From Sipunculus nudus (taxonomy: Eukaryota; Annelida; Sipuncula; Golfingiida; Sipunculidae): DNA of 64,000 bases. The translations under genes and the position numbers were made by a program. Location: NCBI GenBank assembly GCA_026874595.1, contig CM049306.1:8304519-8368518 (forward strand). Direction: 5' to 3'. The notes under the pieces were generated by a model. That model made no database searches. It saw only the letters and a list, made by a program, of their open reading frames with translations, and was not told the DNA's origin. Shown piece by piece: positions 32,991 to 43,019 of this stretch (positions within the stretch are counted from its first letter, which is position 1; each line of letters starts with the position of its first letter).

Positions 32991-33067
32991 GAACTCCGTA
33001 CAGTTTGGCCAAATCGTGACAGCCTTAACCATGCCCCCTGCAATATTTGACGACCTTGCTCAGTGCC
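32991..33067 (+). CDS. Candidate 77-nt internal exon with good splice sites
   Basis: CAGTTTACTTTACAG precedes 77 bases that end in CAGTGCC at a donor, GTGAGTTA. Only one frame is open: NSVQFGQIVTALTMPPAIFD then DLAQC, entering with one base and leaving with one base of split codons. The other two frames stop. The combination of a pyrimidine-rich acceptor, near-consensus donor and single open frame makes this one of the better exon calls here. I do not recognise the protein family. Confidence 0.45.
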
Positions 33068-33199
33068 GTGAGTTACTGATCTAGACATAAAGTATTATCG
33101 GTGAATACCTATAATTGGTCTTATTTGCGACAAATCACCATTTGAAAATTGATTCAACTTAAGACTTAACATGACGCGGAAAGCGACAATTATCCAGGA

Positions 33200-33400
33200 C
33201 ACGTCTTGCGAAATGTCGTCAGTGACCACTGTTGGTATCAACTGCACCTAAAACCCCGCTCAAGAATTCACAATGTATACTATGGTATAATCTGGATAAA
33301 ATATCACAGCAACTATATTTGCATGGAATATATGTGCATGCATATCAATAATATGTGTACAATCAGTTGTTCACAGACCACTGAGGGAGTCTCGGCTTGA
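33200..33400 (+). CDS. Possible terminal exon following the 32991 exon
   Basis: After ATTATCCAG a frame compatible in phase with the preceding exon (C + GA gives Arg) reads HVLRNVVSDHCWYQLHLKPR, SRIHNVYYGIIWIKYHSNYI and continues Cys- and Met-rich to TGA at 33398-33400. The implied intron (33068-33199, 132 bp) is short but possible. The first 25 residues look protein-like; the later half is AT-driven, so the true exon may end earlier. The acceptor lacks a good pyrimidine tract. Confidence 0.25.
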   Translation, partial: HVLRNVVSDHCWYQLHLKPRSRIHNVYYGIIWIKYHSNYICMEYMCMHINNMCTISCSQTTEGVSA

Positions 33401-33772
33401 ACATTTAACGCTCTTAGGTGACGTTAAATAGACAAGGGATAATAATTACTTGAAAAAGTCCTTGATTCATAAATGACATACAAAGACTCTTACAGAGCAT
33501 ATGGTTGGTGGACATAATTCAAGCTAGGAATATTTCTTGCAGACCAGTAAATACATAGGCCTATATCCACTATAGCTTAATCCAGTATACTCCATGAACT
33601 CTCTGACTGATGGTAATCTGATATAATCCATAGCTCCTAGAATTAGATGATACCGAGGCAGCCTACGCGCTATACACTGGGTTACCTCGAACCAAGGTCT
33701 GCCGCGACACCCAAGCACAAGGGATAACGAATTTATGCGAGTAGCCAAATTGCTGAATTTTTTACACACATG

Positions 33773-33776
<4 letters not shown>

Positions 33777-33831
<55 letters not shown>
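33777..33831. repeat. (AT)n microsatellite
   Basis: About 55 bp of alternating T and A. Confidence 0.96.
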
Positions 33832-33834
<3 letters not shown>

Positions 33835-34032
33835 AAATTTGAACAAGGAAAACTATTTTCTAATCTTTGCGAACACTGATAAAATCATTCTTAGCCTGTA
33901 ATAAGAGCCGTCATGCAGAAACGTCCGCAAAGCGACATCTTTCTGATATACACGGTATTTCTATATTTGCCACAGTATTCTTAACACCCCCCCCCCCCCC
34001 CCCCCAAATACGTCGAATATTGCCAGTATTTG

Positions 34033-34047
34033 CCAACAGGGGGCGCC
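34033..34047 (+). promoter_or_regulatory. CTCF-like motif
   Basis: CCAACAGGGGGCGCCAG (34033-34049) matches the C-C-A-n-n-A-G-G-G-G-G-C-G-C core known for CTCF in vertebrates and closely similar in other animals. It is a single site, without flanking copies. Binding is inference; a chance or repeat-borne match is possible. Confidence 0.4.
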
Positions 34048-36034
34048 AGAGGGGGACATATTAACATGTTAGAATTTCCATAAATAGCTAATCATGGCCC
34101 AAGAGTTATAAACGCTTTATGCGCACAAAAACAACGTCCATATTAATTGTTAGACTATTGTTAGCTTGACACTATATTCTCTTAAAGATGAGTATACAAT
34201 ACACTCTCAATGGAAAGCGCTTTAGGGATAAATATTGTTGAAACTTAAAAAAAACTGCCCAAGGAAAAGCATATTTCCTAAGCATAAATCAAGATTGAGT
34301 CAAAGGGAGCAATAAGAAAAATATCCATGCAAATCCATCTTGTACCCAGACAACAAAGCAAGACACAAACCATAACAAATGTACACACAGATAAAAGAAA
34401 AGAGGAACTTTGGTAAAAAAGATAGCCTCATCCAACTTATTTGGATTGAACTAAGCGCCTAATTGATTAGTGAGAGACAAGTACATATACCCATTTGACG
34501 GTCTGAGGTTACGGTACTTATAACGACACTTCCCTGCATGAAGCACCGTAACAACCGGCCAGAGTCCACCAGAGAGAGGTGTGATCTCATTTCAGTCACG
34601 AATACACAGAGTTCAACAGTCAAACAGGATTCCTAGAAGCAACCCAACACTGTATAGAGAGCTTCCAGGAAAAAAGTCTCAAGCTCTTATACCCTTGAGG
34701 ACACGAAACACAAAATTAACCTGAAAATAGGACAGGCTCCCTGCAGAGGCGAGAAGACAATAGTTAGCATTATTCAGCATACTTCAAATTTATATATACA
34801 TATATGTGGCATATACTATATAATACAGGCAGTATATATGCATCAAAGTATATGTATATATACATTTTTTATTTTTTTTTATAATATAACAATAATTAGT
34901 ATATTTTCTGTAATGCTGTACACCTCATATAAATGCCCACTAGCGACCGAAAGCCCGTTTACATTTAAACATCGTGTATACATATATTCCGTTCAAGAGG
35001 CGGCATTGAATAAGTGCTTACTAAATACCGCGTGTGTTGTCTAATGTTCTGAACGAGGCCCCCGTCTGTGAGCAGAGACTCACACGTTAGTGGTACAGTA
35101 CAGCAGTGAACATAACCACAGCCGTGGTCAATAATGGTTTCAGATATCGGCTGTCCCGGGCGTCACTCATAAACAAGTGCCCTTAACTGCCTGTGAATTA
35201 ATTTAAACTTGTAAACTTATGTACATCGCACATCAGATGTTAACATCAGATGTCACCCTCGGTTACACGACCACCCCGCTATGGCGATCACTTTTATTCA
35301 GTCCCTGTACCATATACCACATCTTAACTGTCTGACACGAACAACCGGGTAATATAATACCTATATGTGGTCATGTTGGAGCATTTTTTTATGTATCTAT
35401 GTATTCTAGCCATGCTAATTCGTTGTATATTTATTTCATCGGATATGCGTTGTGTAATACGCCACCTAAGGACTTTACGTAAGTCCTACCAAGTTATTTT
35501 CACACATATACACGTATGTGATCATATGATCTAATCAGCAGTTCATATCCACAACTGTTTGTAGAAAGTATCATCTGAAGGAAATACAATATGCAAATGA
35601 CTTTGGTAAATAAAAAAAATCTGTATTTATTGCCAGGAGACAACCTCGTATACTTTGGTTGATGATATTGTTAATGAATACATGCGCTCGACGCGACATC
35701 GGCTAAATCACATGCACTATTGTAGATAAATACCATTATTTATACACGCCATCTGGCCAGATAAATAAAACCATTTAACCACAGATGTGAACAATTATGA
35801 TAATTACTCAACATATTAAGAGGAAGTGAGAGTGTCTATTGAAGCTAATGGAAGTCAAGGTTACGGTGATATTACATGTATAAATACGGTCTGATGATTA
35901 AACTTGAAGTCTGCATTCTAAGGAAAGCAAGCCTCCGCCATGTTGGGGCCCCTGTTGTGAGATGCTCATAAAAACATGTTTGTATTCACTTATTCGATCC
36001 ATAAATCTGGGTTAATTCGTGCATAAGTGACTCT

Positions 36035-36270
36035 GCATTAGTGAATATTTTTTATGACGTTCCTGAATCCGGAGCAAGTACCGGATCCACACTAAATACT
36101 TATCGTTTCTTCACTTGCCCATTCCCGACAATGTCCTGGAAATTTCATGAGGCTCGATTCATGATTACGTGAGTTATGTTGTGAACAAGCACACACACAG
36201 ACACACACACATGGACGGGGATGAACGTAGGCCTATCTACTCTCCTAGCGGATGGAATAAATTGCCAGTC
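36035..36270 (+). mobile_element. Dispersed repeat with variable linker, copy 2
   Basis: Reads GTGAATATT, TGACGTTCCTGAATCCGG, GTACCGGATCCACACTAAAT, TTGCCCATTCCCGACAATG, CTGGAAATTTCATGAGGC, then GTGAACAAGCACACACACAG, GGGGATGAACGTAGGCC and GGAATAAATTGCC. The same words in order make up the minus-strand copy at 17015-17225. The linker here is a (CA)n tract, in the other copy an ACAAACA tract, so linkers evolve as simple repeats while both sides are conserved. Confidence 0.72.
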
Positions 36271-36274
36271 TGGC

Positions 36275-36317
36275 GCGTGTGTGTGAGGGTGTGTGTGTGT
36301 GTGTGGGGGGGGGGGGG
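36275..36317. repeat. (GT)n and poly-G tract
   Basis: GT-rich run passing into 13 G at 36305-36317. Confidence 0.95.
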
Positions 36318-36379
36318 TTTATGTTCCGGCTTGAGCGCTTAATTCGTTATATACCAATGCAAATGTTTTTGGCTGGCAG

Positions 36380-36527
36380 GAGGACTTCCATGGCCCCGAT
36401 ACATTTCATCCGCATTGACAAACGTGACCCTGCATGGCACCTGTGTCCAGAGACAACAGGGATTCCGCTTGGGAGGCTACTGAATATATTGAACTTAACC
36501 TCAGGGACACCTGATATTGCCTTGTAA
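36380..36527 (+). CDS. Weak candidate terminal exon
   Basis: TTTTTGGCTGGCAG is followed by a frame reading RTSMAPIHFIRIDKRDPAWH, LCPETTGIPLGRLLNILNLT, SGTPDIAL and a stop (TAA, 36525-36527), 49 codons after one split base. The composition is protein-like. A 95-codon minus-strand frame overlaps and extends to 36693, with an internal CCCCACTATGGGG palindrome that looks repeat-like, so this whole area may instead be a dispersed element. Confidence 0.2.
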
Positions 36528-36847
36528 ATACTCTGGTCATGAATGGACTTGATCTGACAAATTTAACACCCCATAGTGGGGCGGATTCAGCCGTGGTACC
36601 CATTTCAGTCAAATAAACTTCAAGACCCGAGGTTTTATGCGGATCAGAACCTAAATCTCCATGTCTGATCTGATTATGAACATCACAATTCAAAATGTAA
36701 CAATATTTCTGATTAAACTAAAAAATATCTATTCTAAGCCTGGGTTAGAATTTATATATACGGAAAACCTAACTTTCCAAAATTTATACTTGGTTGTAAT
36801 ATCTTAAATATATGATGGTTCACACATACATCCAATCATCCCTCCGG

Positions 36848-39800
36848 TTCTCAGGTTAAGACAAATCAATGTCGACTTCGACATTCAGTTCCCAGGTTAA
36901 GATAAGTCGACATCGACATTGAGTTCCCAGGTTAAGATAAGTCGACATCGACATTCAGTTCCCAGGTTAAGATAAGTCGACATCGACATTCAGTTCCCAG
37001 GTTAAGATAAGTCGACATCGACATACAGTTCCCAGGTTAAGATAAGTCGATATCGACATTCAGCTCCCAGGTTTAGATAAGTCGACTTCAACATTCAGTT
37101 CCCAGGTCAAGATAGGTTGACATCGACATTCAGTTTTCAGGTCAAGATAGGTCGACATAGACATTCAGTTCCCAGGTTAAGATAAGTCAACATCGACATT
37201 CAGCTCCCAGGTTAAGATAAGTCGACTTCGACATTCAGTTCCCAGTTAAGATAAGTGGACTTCGACATTCAGTTCAAAGGTTAAGATAAGTCAACTTCGA
37301 CATTCAGTTCCCAGGTTAAGATAAGTCGATATCGACATTCAGTTCCCAGGTTAAGATAAGTCGACATCGACATTCAGTTCCCAGGTTAAGATAAGTCGAC
37401 ATCGACATTCAGTTCCCAGGTTAAGATAAGTCGACATCGACATTCAGTTCCCAGGTTAAGATAAGTCGATATCGACATTCAGCTCCCAGGTTAAGATAAT
37501 CGACTTCAACATTCAGTTCCCAGGTCAAGATAGGTTGACATCGACATTCAGTTTCCAGGTCAAGATAGGTCGACATCGACATTCAGTTCCCAGGTCAAGA
37601 TAAGCCGACTTCGACATTCAGTTCCCAGGTTAAGATAAGTCGACTTCGACATTCAGCTCCAAGGTTAAGATAAGTGGACATTGACATTCAGCTCCCAGGT
37701 TAAGATAAGTCGACATTGACATTCAGTCTCCAGGTTAAGATAAGTCGACTTCCACATTCAGTTCCCAGGTTAAGAAATGTCGACATCGACATTCAGTTCC
37801 CAGGTTAAGTTAAGTCGACATTGACATTCAGCTCCCAGGTTAAGATAAGATGACATTGACATTCAGTTCCCAGGTTAAGATAAGTCGACATCGACATTCA
37901 GTTCCCAGGTTAAGATAAGTCGACATCGACATTCAGTTCCCGGGTTAAGATAAGTCGACAACAACATTCAGTTCCCAGGTTAAGATAAGTCGACATCGAC
38001 ATTCAGTGACCAGGTTAAGATAAGTCGACTTTGATATTCAGTACCCAGGTTAAGATAAGTCGACTTCGACATTCAGTTCCCAGGTTAAGATCAGTTTACT
38101 TCAACATTCAGTTCCCAGTTAAGATAAGTCAACTTCGACATTCAGTGACCAGGTCAAGATAAGTCGACATCGACATTCAGTTCCCAGGTTAAGATAAGTC
38201 GACATCGACATTCAGTACCCAGGTTAAGATAAGTCGACTTCAACATTCAGTTCCCAGGTTAAGATGCGTCGACTTCGACATTCAGTACCAAGGTTAAGAT
38301 AAGTTGACATTCAGTTCCCAGGTTAGGATAAGTCGACTTCGACATTCAGTTCAAAGGTTAAGATAAGTCGACTTCGACATTCAGAACCCAGGTTAAGATA
38401 AGTCGACATCGACATTCAGTTCCAAGATTAAGATAAGTCGACTTCGACATTCAGTTCCCAGGTTAAGATAAGTCGACTTTGACATTCAGTACCCAGGTTA
38501 AGATAAGTCGACTTCGACATTCAGTTCCCAGGTTAAGATAAGTCAACTTCGACATTCAGTGACCAGGTTAAGATAAGTCGACATCAATATTCAGTTCCCA
38601 GGTTAAGATAAGTCGACATCGACATTCAGTACCCAGGTTAAGATAAGTCGACTTCAACATTCAGTTCCCAGGTTAAGATGCGTCGACTTCGACATTCAGT
38701 ACCCAGGTTAAGATAAGTTGACTTCGACATTTATTTCCTAGGTTTAGATAAGTCGACTGAATAGATAAATTGACTTCGACATTCAGTTACCAGGTTAAGA
38801 TAAGTCGAATTCGACAGTCAGTTCCCAGGTTAAGATAAGTCGACTTCGACATTCAGCTCCCAGGTTAAGATAAGCCGACATAGACATTCAGTTCCCAGGT
38901 TAAGATAAGTCAACATCGACATTCAGCTCCCAGGTTAAGATAAGTCGACTTCGACATTCAGTTTCCAGTTAAGATAAGTGGACTTCGACATTCAGTTCCC
39001 AGGTAAAGATGCGTCGACCTTGACTTTCAGTACCCAGGTTAAGATAAGTCGACTTCAACATTCAGTGACCAGGTTAAGATAAGTTGATTTCGACATTCAG
39101 TGACCAGGTTATGATAAGTCGACTTCGACATTCAGTTCCCAGGTTAGGATAAGTCGACTTCGACATTCAGTTCAAAGGTTAAGATTAGTCGACTTCGACA
39201 TTCAGAACCCAGGTTAAGATAAGTCGACATCGACATTCAGTTCCAAGATTAATATAAGTCGACTTCGACATTCAGTTCCCAGGTTAAGATAAGTCGACTT
39301 TGACATTCAGTACCCAGGTTAAGATAAGTCGACTTTGACATTCAGTTCCCAGGTTAAGATAAGTCGACTTCGACATTCAGTACCCAGGTTAAGATAAGTC
39401 GACATCGACATTCAGTTCCCAGGTTAAGATAAGTAGACTTCGACATTCAGTTCCAAGATTAAGATAAGTCGACTTCGACATTCAGTACCCAGTATAATAA
39501 GATAAGTCGACTTCGACATTCAGTACCCAGGTTAAGATAAGTCAACATCGACATTCAGTTCCAAGGTTAAGATAAGTCGACTTTGACATTCAGTTCCAAG
39601 ATTAAGATAAGTCGACTTCGACATTCAGTTCCCAGGTTAAGATAAGTCGACTTCAACATTCAGTTCCCAGGTTAAGATAAGTCGACATCGACATTCAGTT
39701 CCTAGGTTAAGATAAGTCGACTTCGACTTTCAGTACCCAGGTTAAGATAATTCGACTTCGACATTCAGTACCCAGGTTAAGATAAGTCGACTTCGACATT

Positions 39801-39925
39801 CAGTTCCCAGGTTAAGATAAGTCGACTTCGACATTCAGATCCCAGGTTAATATAAGACTTCAATATTCAGTTCCCAGGTTAAGATAAGTCGACTGCGACA
39901 TTCAGTTTCCAGCTATAGGTTAAAA
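36848..39925. repeat. 35-bp minisatellite, about 88 copies
   Basis: The unit is CGACATTCAGTTCCCAGGTT then AAGATAAGTCGACAT; CCCAGGTTAA at 36961 and 36996 gives the period. Variation is mainly at the positions flanking GTCGAC (CAT/CTT), at TTCCC (GACC, ACCC, TCAAA) and by occasional deletions. Nearly every unit keeps the SalI site GTCGAC within a short inverted repeat, GTCGA-CN-TCGAC, so the array is CpG-rich in an AT-rich setting. Confidence 0.97.
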
Positions 39926-41050
39926 TAGTCGACTTCGGTTTGGGCTAATCGTCGTTATACTGTAGTATTACGAAATAACATTATTAGTTCTAGTTCCATT
40001 TTCTTCCCTAGATGTCAGCACCATTAGCAATTCATTGAAATGAGAGTAAGACAAATTAAGTAAAATAAACAGAATCGACATATTTATCTGTTCAACTTGC
40101 AAGACCAAGGTTTGCTTCATGAACCGCCGAGATACCTGCATGGTACCCACAGACAGTTAAACATATATGTATACAACCAGCCAGAAAGGAGGAAAAACGT
40201 TGGTTCATGGACGACAATTAACGACAGACATGCAGGCTGTTTTGGAACGCTCAGAAATTATTCTAATCATAATGTACCGGGATTTCGGACACGCCTTGAA
40301 TTTGAACTGGTCTCAATATAGGCTGAAAAGCAATATGTTCGAAGGAAAAAAAGTTTTGGTGGGGTCTCGAATATTCGCCCAGATCTATACCCGTTTTGTT
40401 AATAATAAAACTATAGGGCCTACCATGGTAAGAGTGTTTCTCGCCCCGAGCCTCCTGGCTTTATATACTATCGCTGTAATATACACTCAAGATAAACAAA
40501 CTTGAGTAAACGCAAATTTGTCCACAGCTGAGAGAACACAAAGGCTTAATAGGCAAAGTGTTTACTCTAATCCGACGGTTCTGGTGTCGTAAGAGGGGAT
40601 TCCCTGTCGTTCACACGTGGCAAGTACATGTCATGGGTCCCCGACAAAATCATGCAGATATACCGCTCCTACAGATCTACCCCTCCTAAAAATACCAAGA
40701 ATAGAGCTGCTTGTATTTTGTGACGAAAAGGTGATAGACTAAATACTGTTTGTCTTCTTATGGACCACTTGAAATTTATCAATAGCTTGCGTGTTTCTCA
40801 AATTATTTTCAAAATATAAATAAATATTAAGGAGCTGTCAGGTGTATATAATTTATTAGTCAATCATCAGTTGATGAAATACTTTATTTTAATCTAACAT
40901 ATATTTTAACCGACATATGTAGTCACGTATAGACATATAGACTTGATTAATTCTGCTCAACCTTTATGTTTTCAGGCCGACCAATATTGATACTCATGTG
41001 GACTGGTGCCATGCGATATTAGTTTATTTTGATTTTCAATAGAAACTTAC
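39926..41050. other. Unannotated stretch, overlapping weak frames
   Basis: Plus-strand frames at 40097-40321 and 40167-40505 (74 and 112 codons) overlap in different phases. The longer contains ATG-GTAAGAG at 40426, a possible donor, after CTATAGGGCCTACC. There is no acceptor or promoter to go with it, so I do not call an exon. T-rich simple sequence follows after 41270. Confidence 0.35.
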
Positions 41051-41084
41051 CAATTTTGAGCTGCAGCCGCTCGGACATTTCTCT
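41051..41084 (-). CDS. Candidate short start exon with strong splice sites
   Basis: On the minus strand, GATTTTATCTTCTAG (a very good acceptor) is followed by AGAGAAATGTCCGAGCGG and then CTGCAGCTCAAAATTG at the donor GTAAGTTT. The ATG (41078-41076) opens MSERLQLKI plus one split base. If it is a start exon, the acceptor joins it to an upstream 5' UTR exon; a donor of the right strength, CACTGAG-GTAAGATT, sits at 41971 on the same strand, and the sequence before it has stops in every frame, as a UTR may. No continuation to the left was established. Confidence 0.35.
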
Positions 41085-41459
41085 CTAGAAGATAAAATCA
41101 TACAATTTCCTCTGTTATGTAGTGCTTTAACTTGTTTAGCAAAATAAATCTGTAATTATCATGCTTTTTCCTTATCATTTAACATTTTTATCGAAACATA
41201 CCAAAAAAATTGAAAATAAAAAACCGCCCGCCTGCATTGATTTCTGAAAAAAAAGTGCCTATAAGAACCATACCTTTTTTTTTTTTATTTTGGCCTTAGT
41301 ATTAGTTTTTTTTTTAATTTTATACTTCTGCCCGTGCATTTTCTGCATCATTATACAAGAACTCTCAGTTTATTAAACGTCCGCATGGTAGGGTCAAAAT
41401 TATTTTTATTCACACGAATATTATCTTTCTTGCGTTGGGCCTTGTTTACTATGAGCCAA

Positions 41460-41495
41460 ATTCGTGTAGTTTCTGATAGGTGGCGCTGTATTTAC
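41460..41495 (+). mobile_element. Short conserved repeat end (copy with GATAGGTGGCGCTG)
   Basis: GTGTAGTTTCTGATAGGTGG-CGCTGT here matches the reverse complement of 51540-51570 (GTAGTTTCTGATAGATGGCG) over about 27 bases, and a more diverged form lies at 48613-48640. It is one edge of a dispersed repeat whose remaining length is unclear. The GGTGGCGCT core also resembles an insect CTCF site, but being repeat-borne I do not call it one. Confidence 0.55.
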
Positions 41496-42718
41496 AAGTG
41501 GATTTAAGAATAGATGTAAAACTTCATATTCATTTTTGTTTAATTCCTGGGTGGTTGTGACAAATTGAATACCTCAGTCGATCCAACAAAGCTGTAGACT
41601 TTTGACTGGACTAGGTCTACATATTTAAGTCACTATGGATGATAATTGTGTATATATATATCATGTATGTATACCAGCTATTAAATACTGATGCCTGGTA
41701 AGGTAGAGAGCATAATCTGCCTATACATGCACCCATGTACACAGCTGACTTCCCTGTGTATATACTCTCAATGAGTTCAGCGGGAACCACAAGTACCAAA
41801 CCTATCGTGTTCATAAGGAAGTAACGTTCAAACAACCATGTATATACGCACGTATGGGCAGTTACTATGAGGGTTATGTTTATGACAAATACACAAAGAT
41901 GACTCAACAAGCCATGCTGATATTTGTTTAATCTTATCATTGTATTGTATAAACACCGTAGGGAATCTTACCTCAGTGACTCAATGTCCAGTCAACGATC
42001 AGCTGTGCATGTAACACCAAATCTATTTATGTACTCTACATAATCATCGTAAAGATATGAACAATCACGAACTTCGCAAATAAATCATCAATAACTTGTC
42101 ATTCGAAAAAACAATGCCTTTTAAGCTTCTTTAAGTTTATCAAGGGAGGGCGAGAGTGCTGATAAATAAAGCAAAACAGGCAGGGGTCTAACGTTCACTA
42201 TTATGCGTATTGTGCATTACAGTAGGTGGTCGTTAAATAAAACAATGACACTGTAGATATGTACTTTTTTCAACATAAGTGGTGCAAACCAATGTTTCGT
42301 TCTCCTCAGGAGTCACATAATGACCAGATACATCAGGATTGTATAGTCCTGAGATACTCGAGTACTGGGTGACAGTCGTTTCATAAGTTATGCAATTACA
42401 TGAAGCTTTAACATTTGAGTCTGATTATCAGAATTTCGGGTATAATTAAACTACTTTCTTATTCATTGAATGTCCTATCTATTGAATTGTTGGTATGATA
42501 TGAAAGCAACATTGTTAATCTTATTACAGTTATCTGCGGAAAGAAAAAGAGGAAATATATCAGGTTTAAAGAAAGCAGGTTGCCATAGATGGCACCACCT
42601 GCAGCTAAAAACCACACAGAGTCACATGATATAGGTATTCCTGTGAAATTTGGGGTTCATAGCTGCAGCCGTTCCTGAGATATTCATTAACAGACATTAC
42701 AACATGTGTGCAAACAGG

Positions 42719-42994
42719 TCAAAATGTCAAATGTTCAGATCGATCAAATCTTAGATTCAGTTGAGAGCCCATCACGACCCCGAAATCTAAGTAGTTTTCC
42801 TCAACAGAGACACCTTTGAATATTAAGTATTTATCTAATTTAACATCATCCTCTGAAGCCTTAACTGGGGATAACCTCCACCGGTTACTTTGCGGCCCTT
42901 TAGATTTCACACTCGATAAGGTTGTACCTCTGAGGTTAAGTGACCAAATGTGAAGTATGAATGGAGTTAACAAATCCGGACAGGAATGTATCAT
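42719..42994 (-). CDS. Weak candidate exon, product unknown
   Basis: On the minus strand, TCTCAGTTTGGTTATCAG immediately precedes the ATG of a 91-codon frame ending in TGA. The middle reads SLNLRGTTLSSVKSKGPQSN, RWRLSPVKASEDDVKLDKYL and IFKGVSVEENYLDFGVVMGS, a mixture of charged and hydrophobic residues that looks coding. The right border is next to the start of the 83-bp array. There are no recognised motifs and the acceptor has a broken pyrimidine tract. It could be a terminal exon of a minus-strand gene or chance. Confidence 0.28.
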   Translation of the reverse strand: MIHSCPDLLTPFILHIWSLNLRGTTLSSVKSKGPQSNRWRLSPVKASEDDVKLDKYLIFKGVSVEENYLDFGVVMGSQLNLRFDRSEHLTF

Positions 42995-43019
42995 CTGATA
43001 ACCAAACTGAGAATAACTT

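Larger units (their letters stand above)
33401..36034. other. Unannotated stretch with simple repeats
   Basis: Contains (AT)n at 33777-33831 and a C run at 33987-34005. GC-poor spacer elsewhere. Frames at 33524 (-), 33867 (+) and 34838 (+) of 65-81 codons have no splice support. No transposon recognised. Confidence 0.4.

Noticed and set aside
40167-40505. 112-codon plus-strand frame with an internal GTAAGAG
   Set aside because: No acceptor or promoter, AT-driven composition, and an overlapping frame of similar quality; not strong enough for an exon call.
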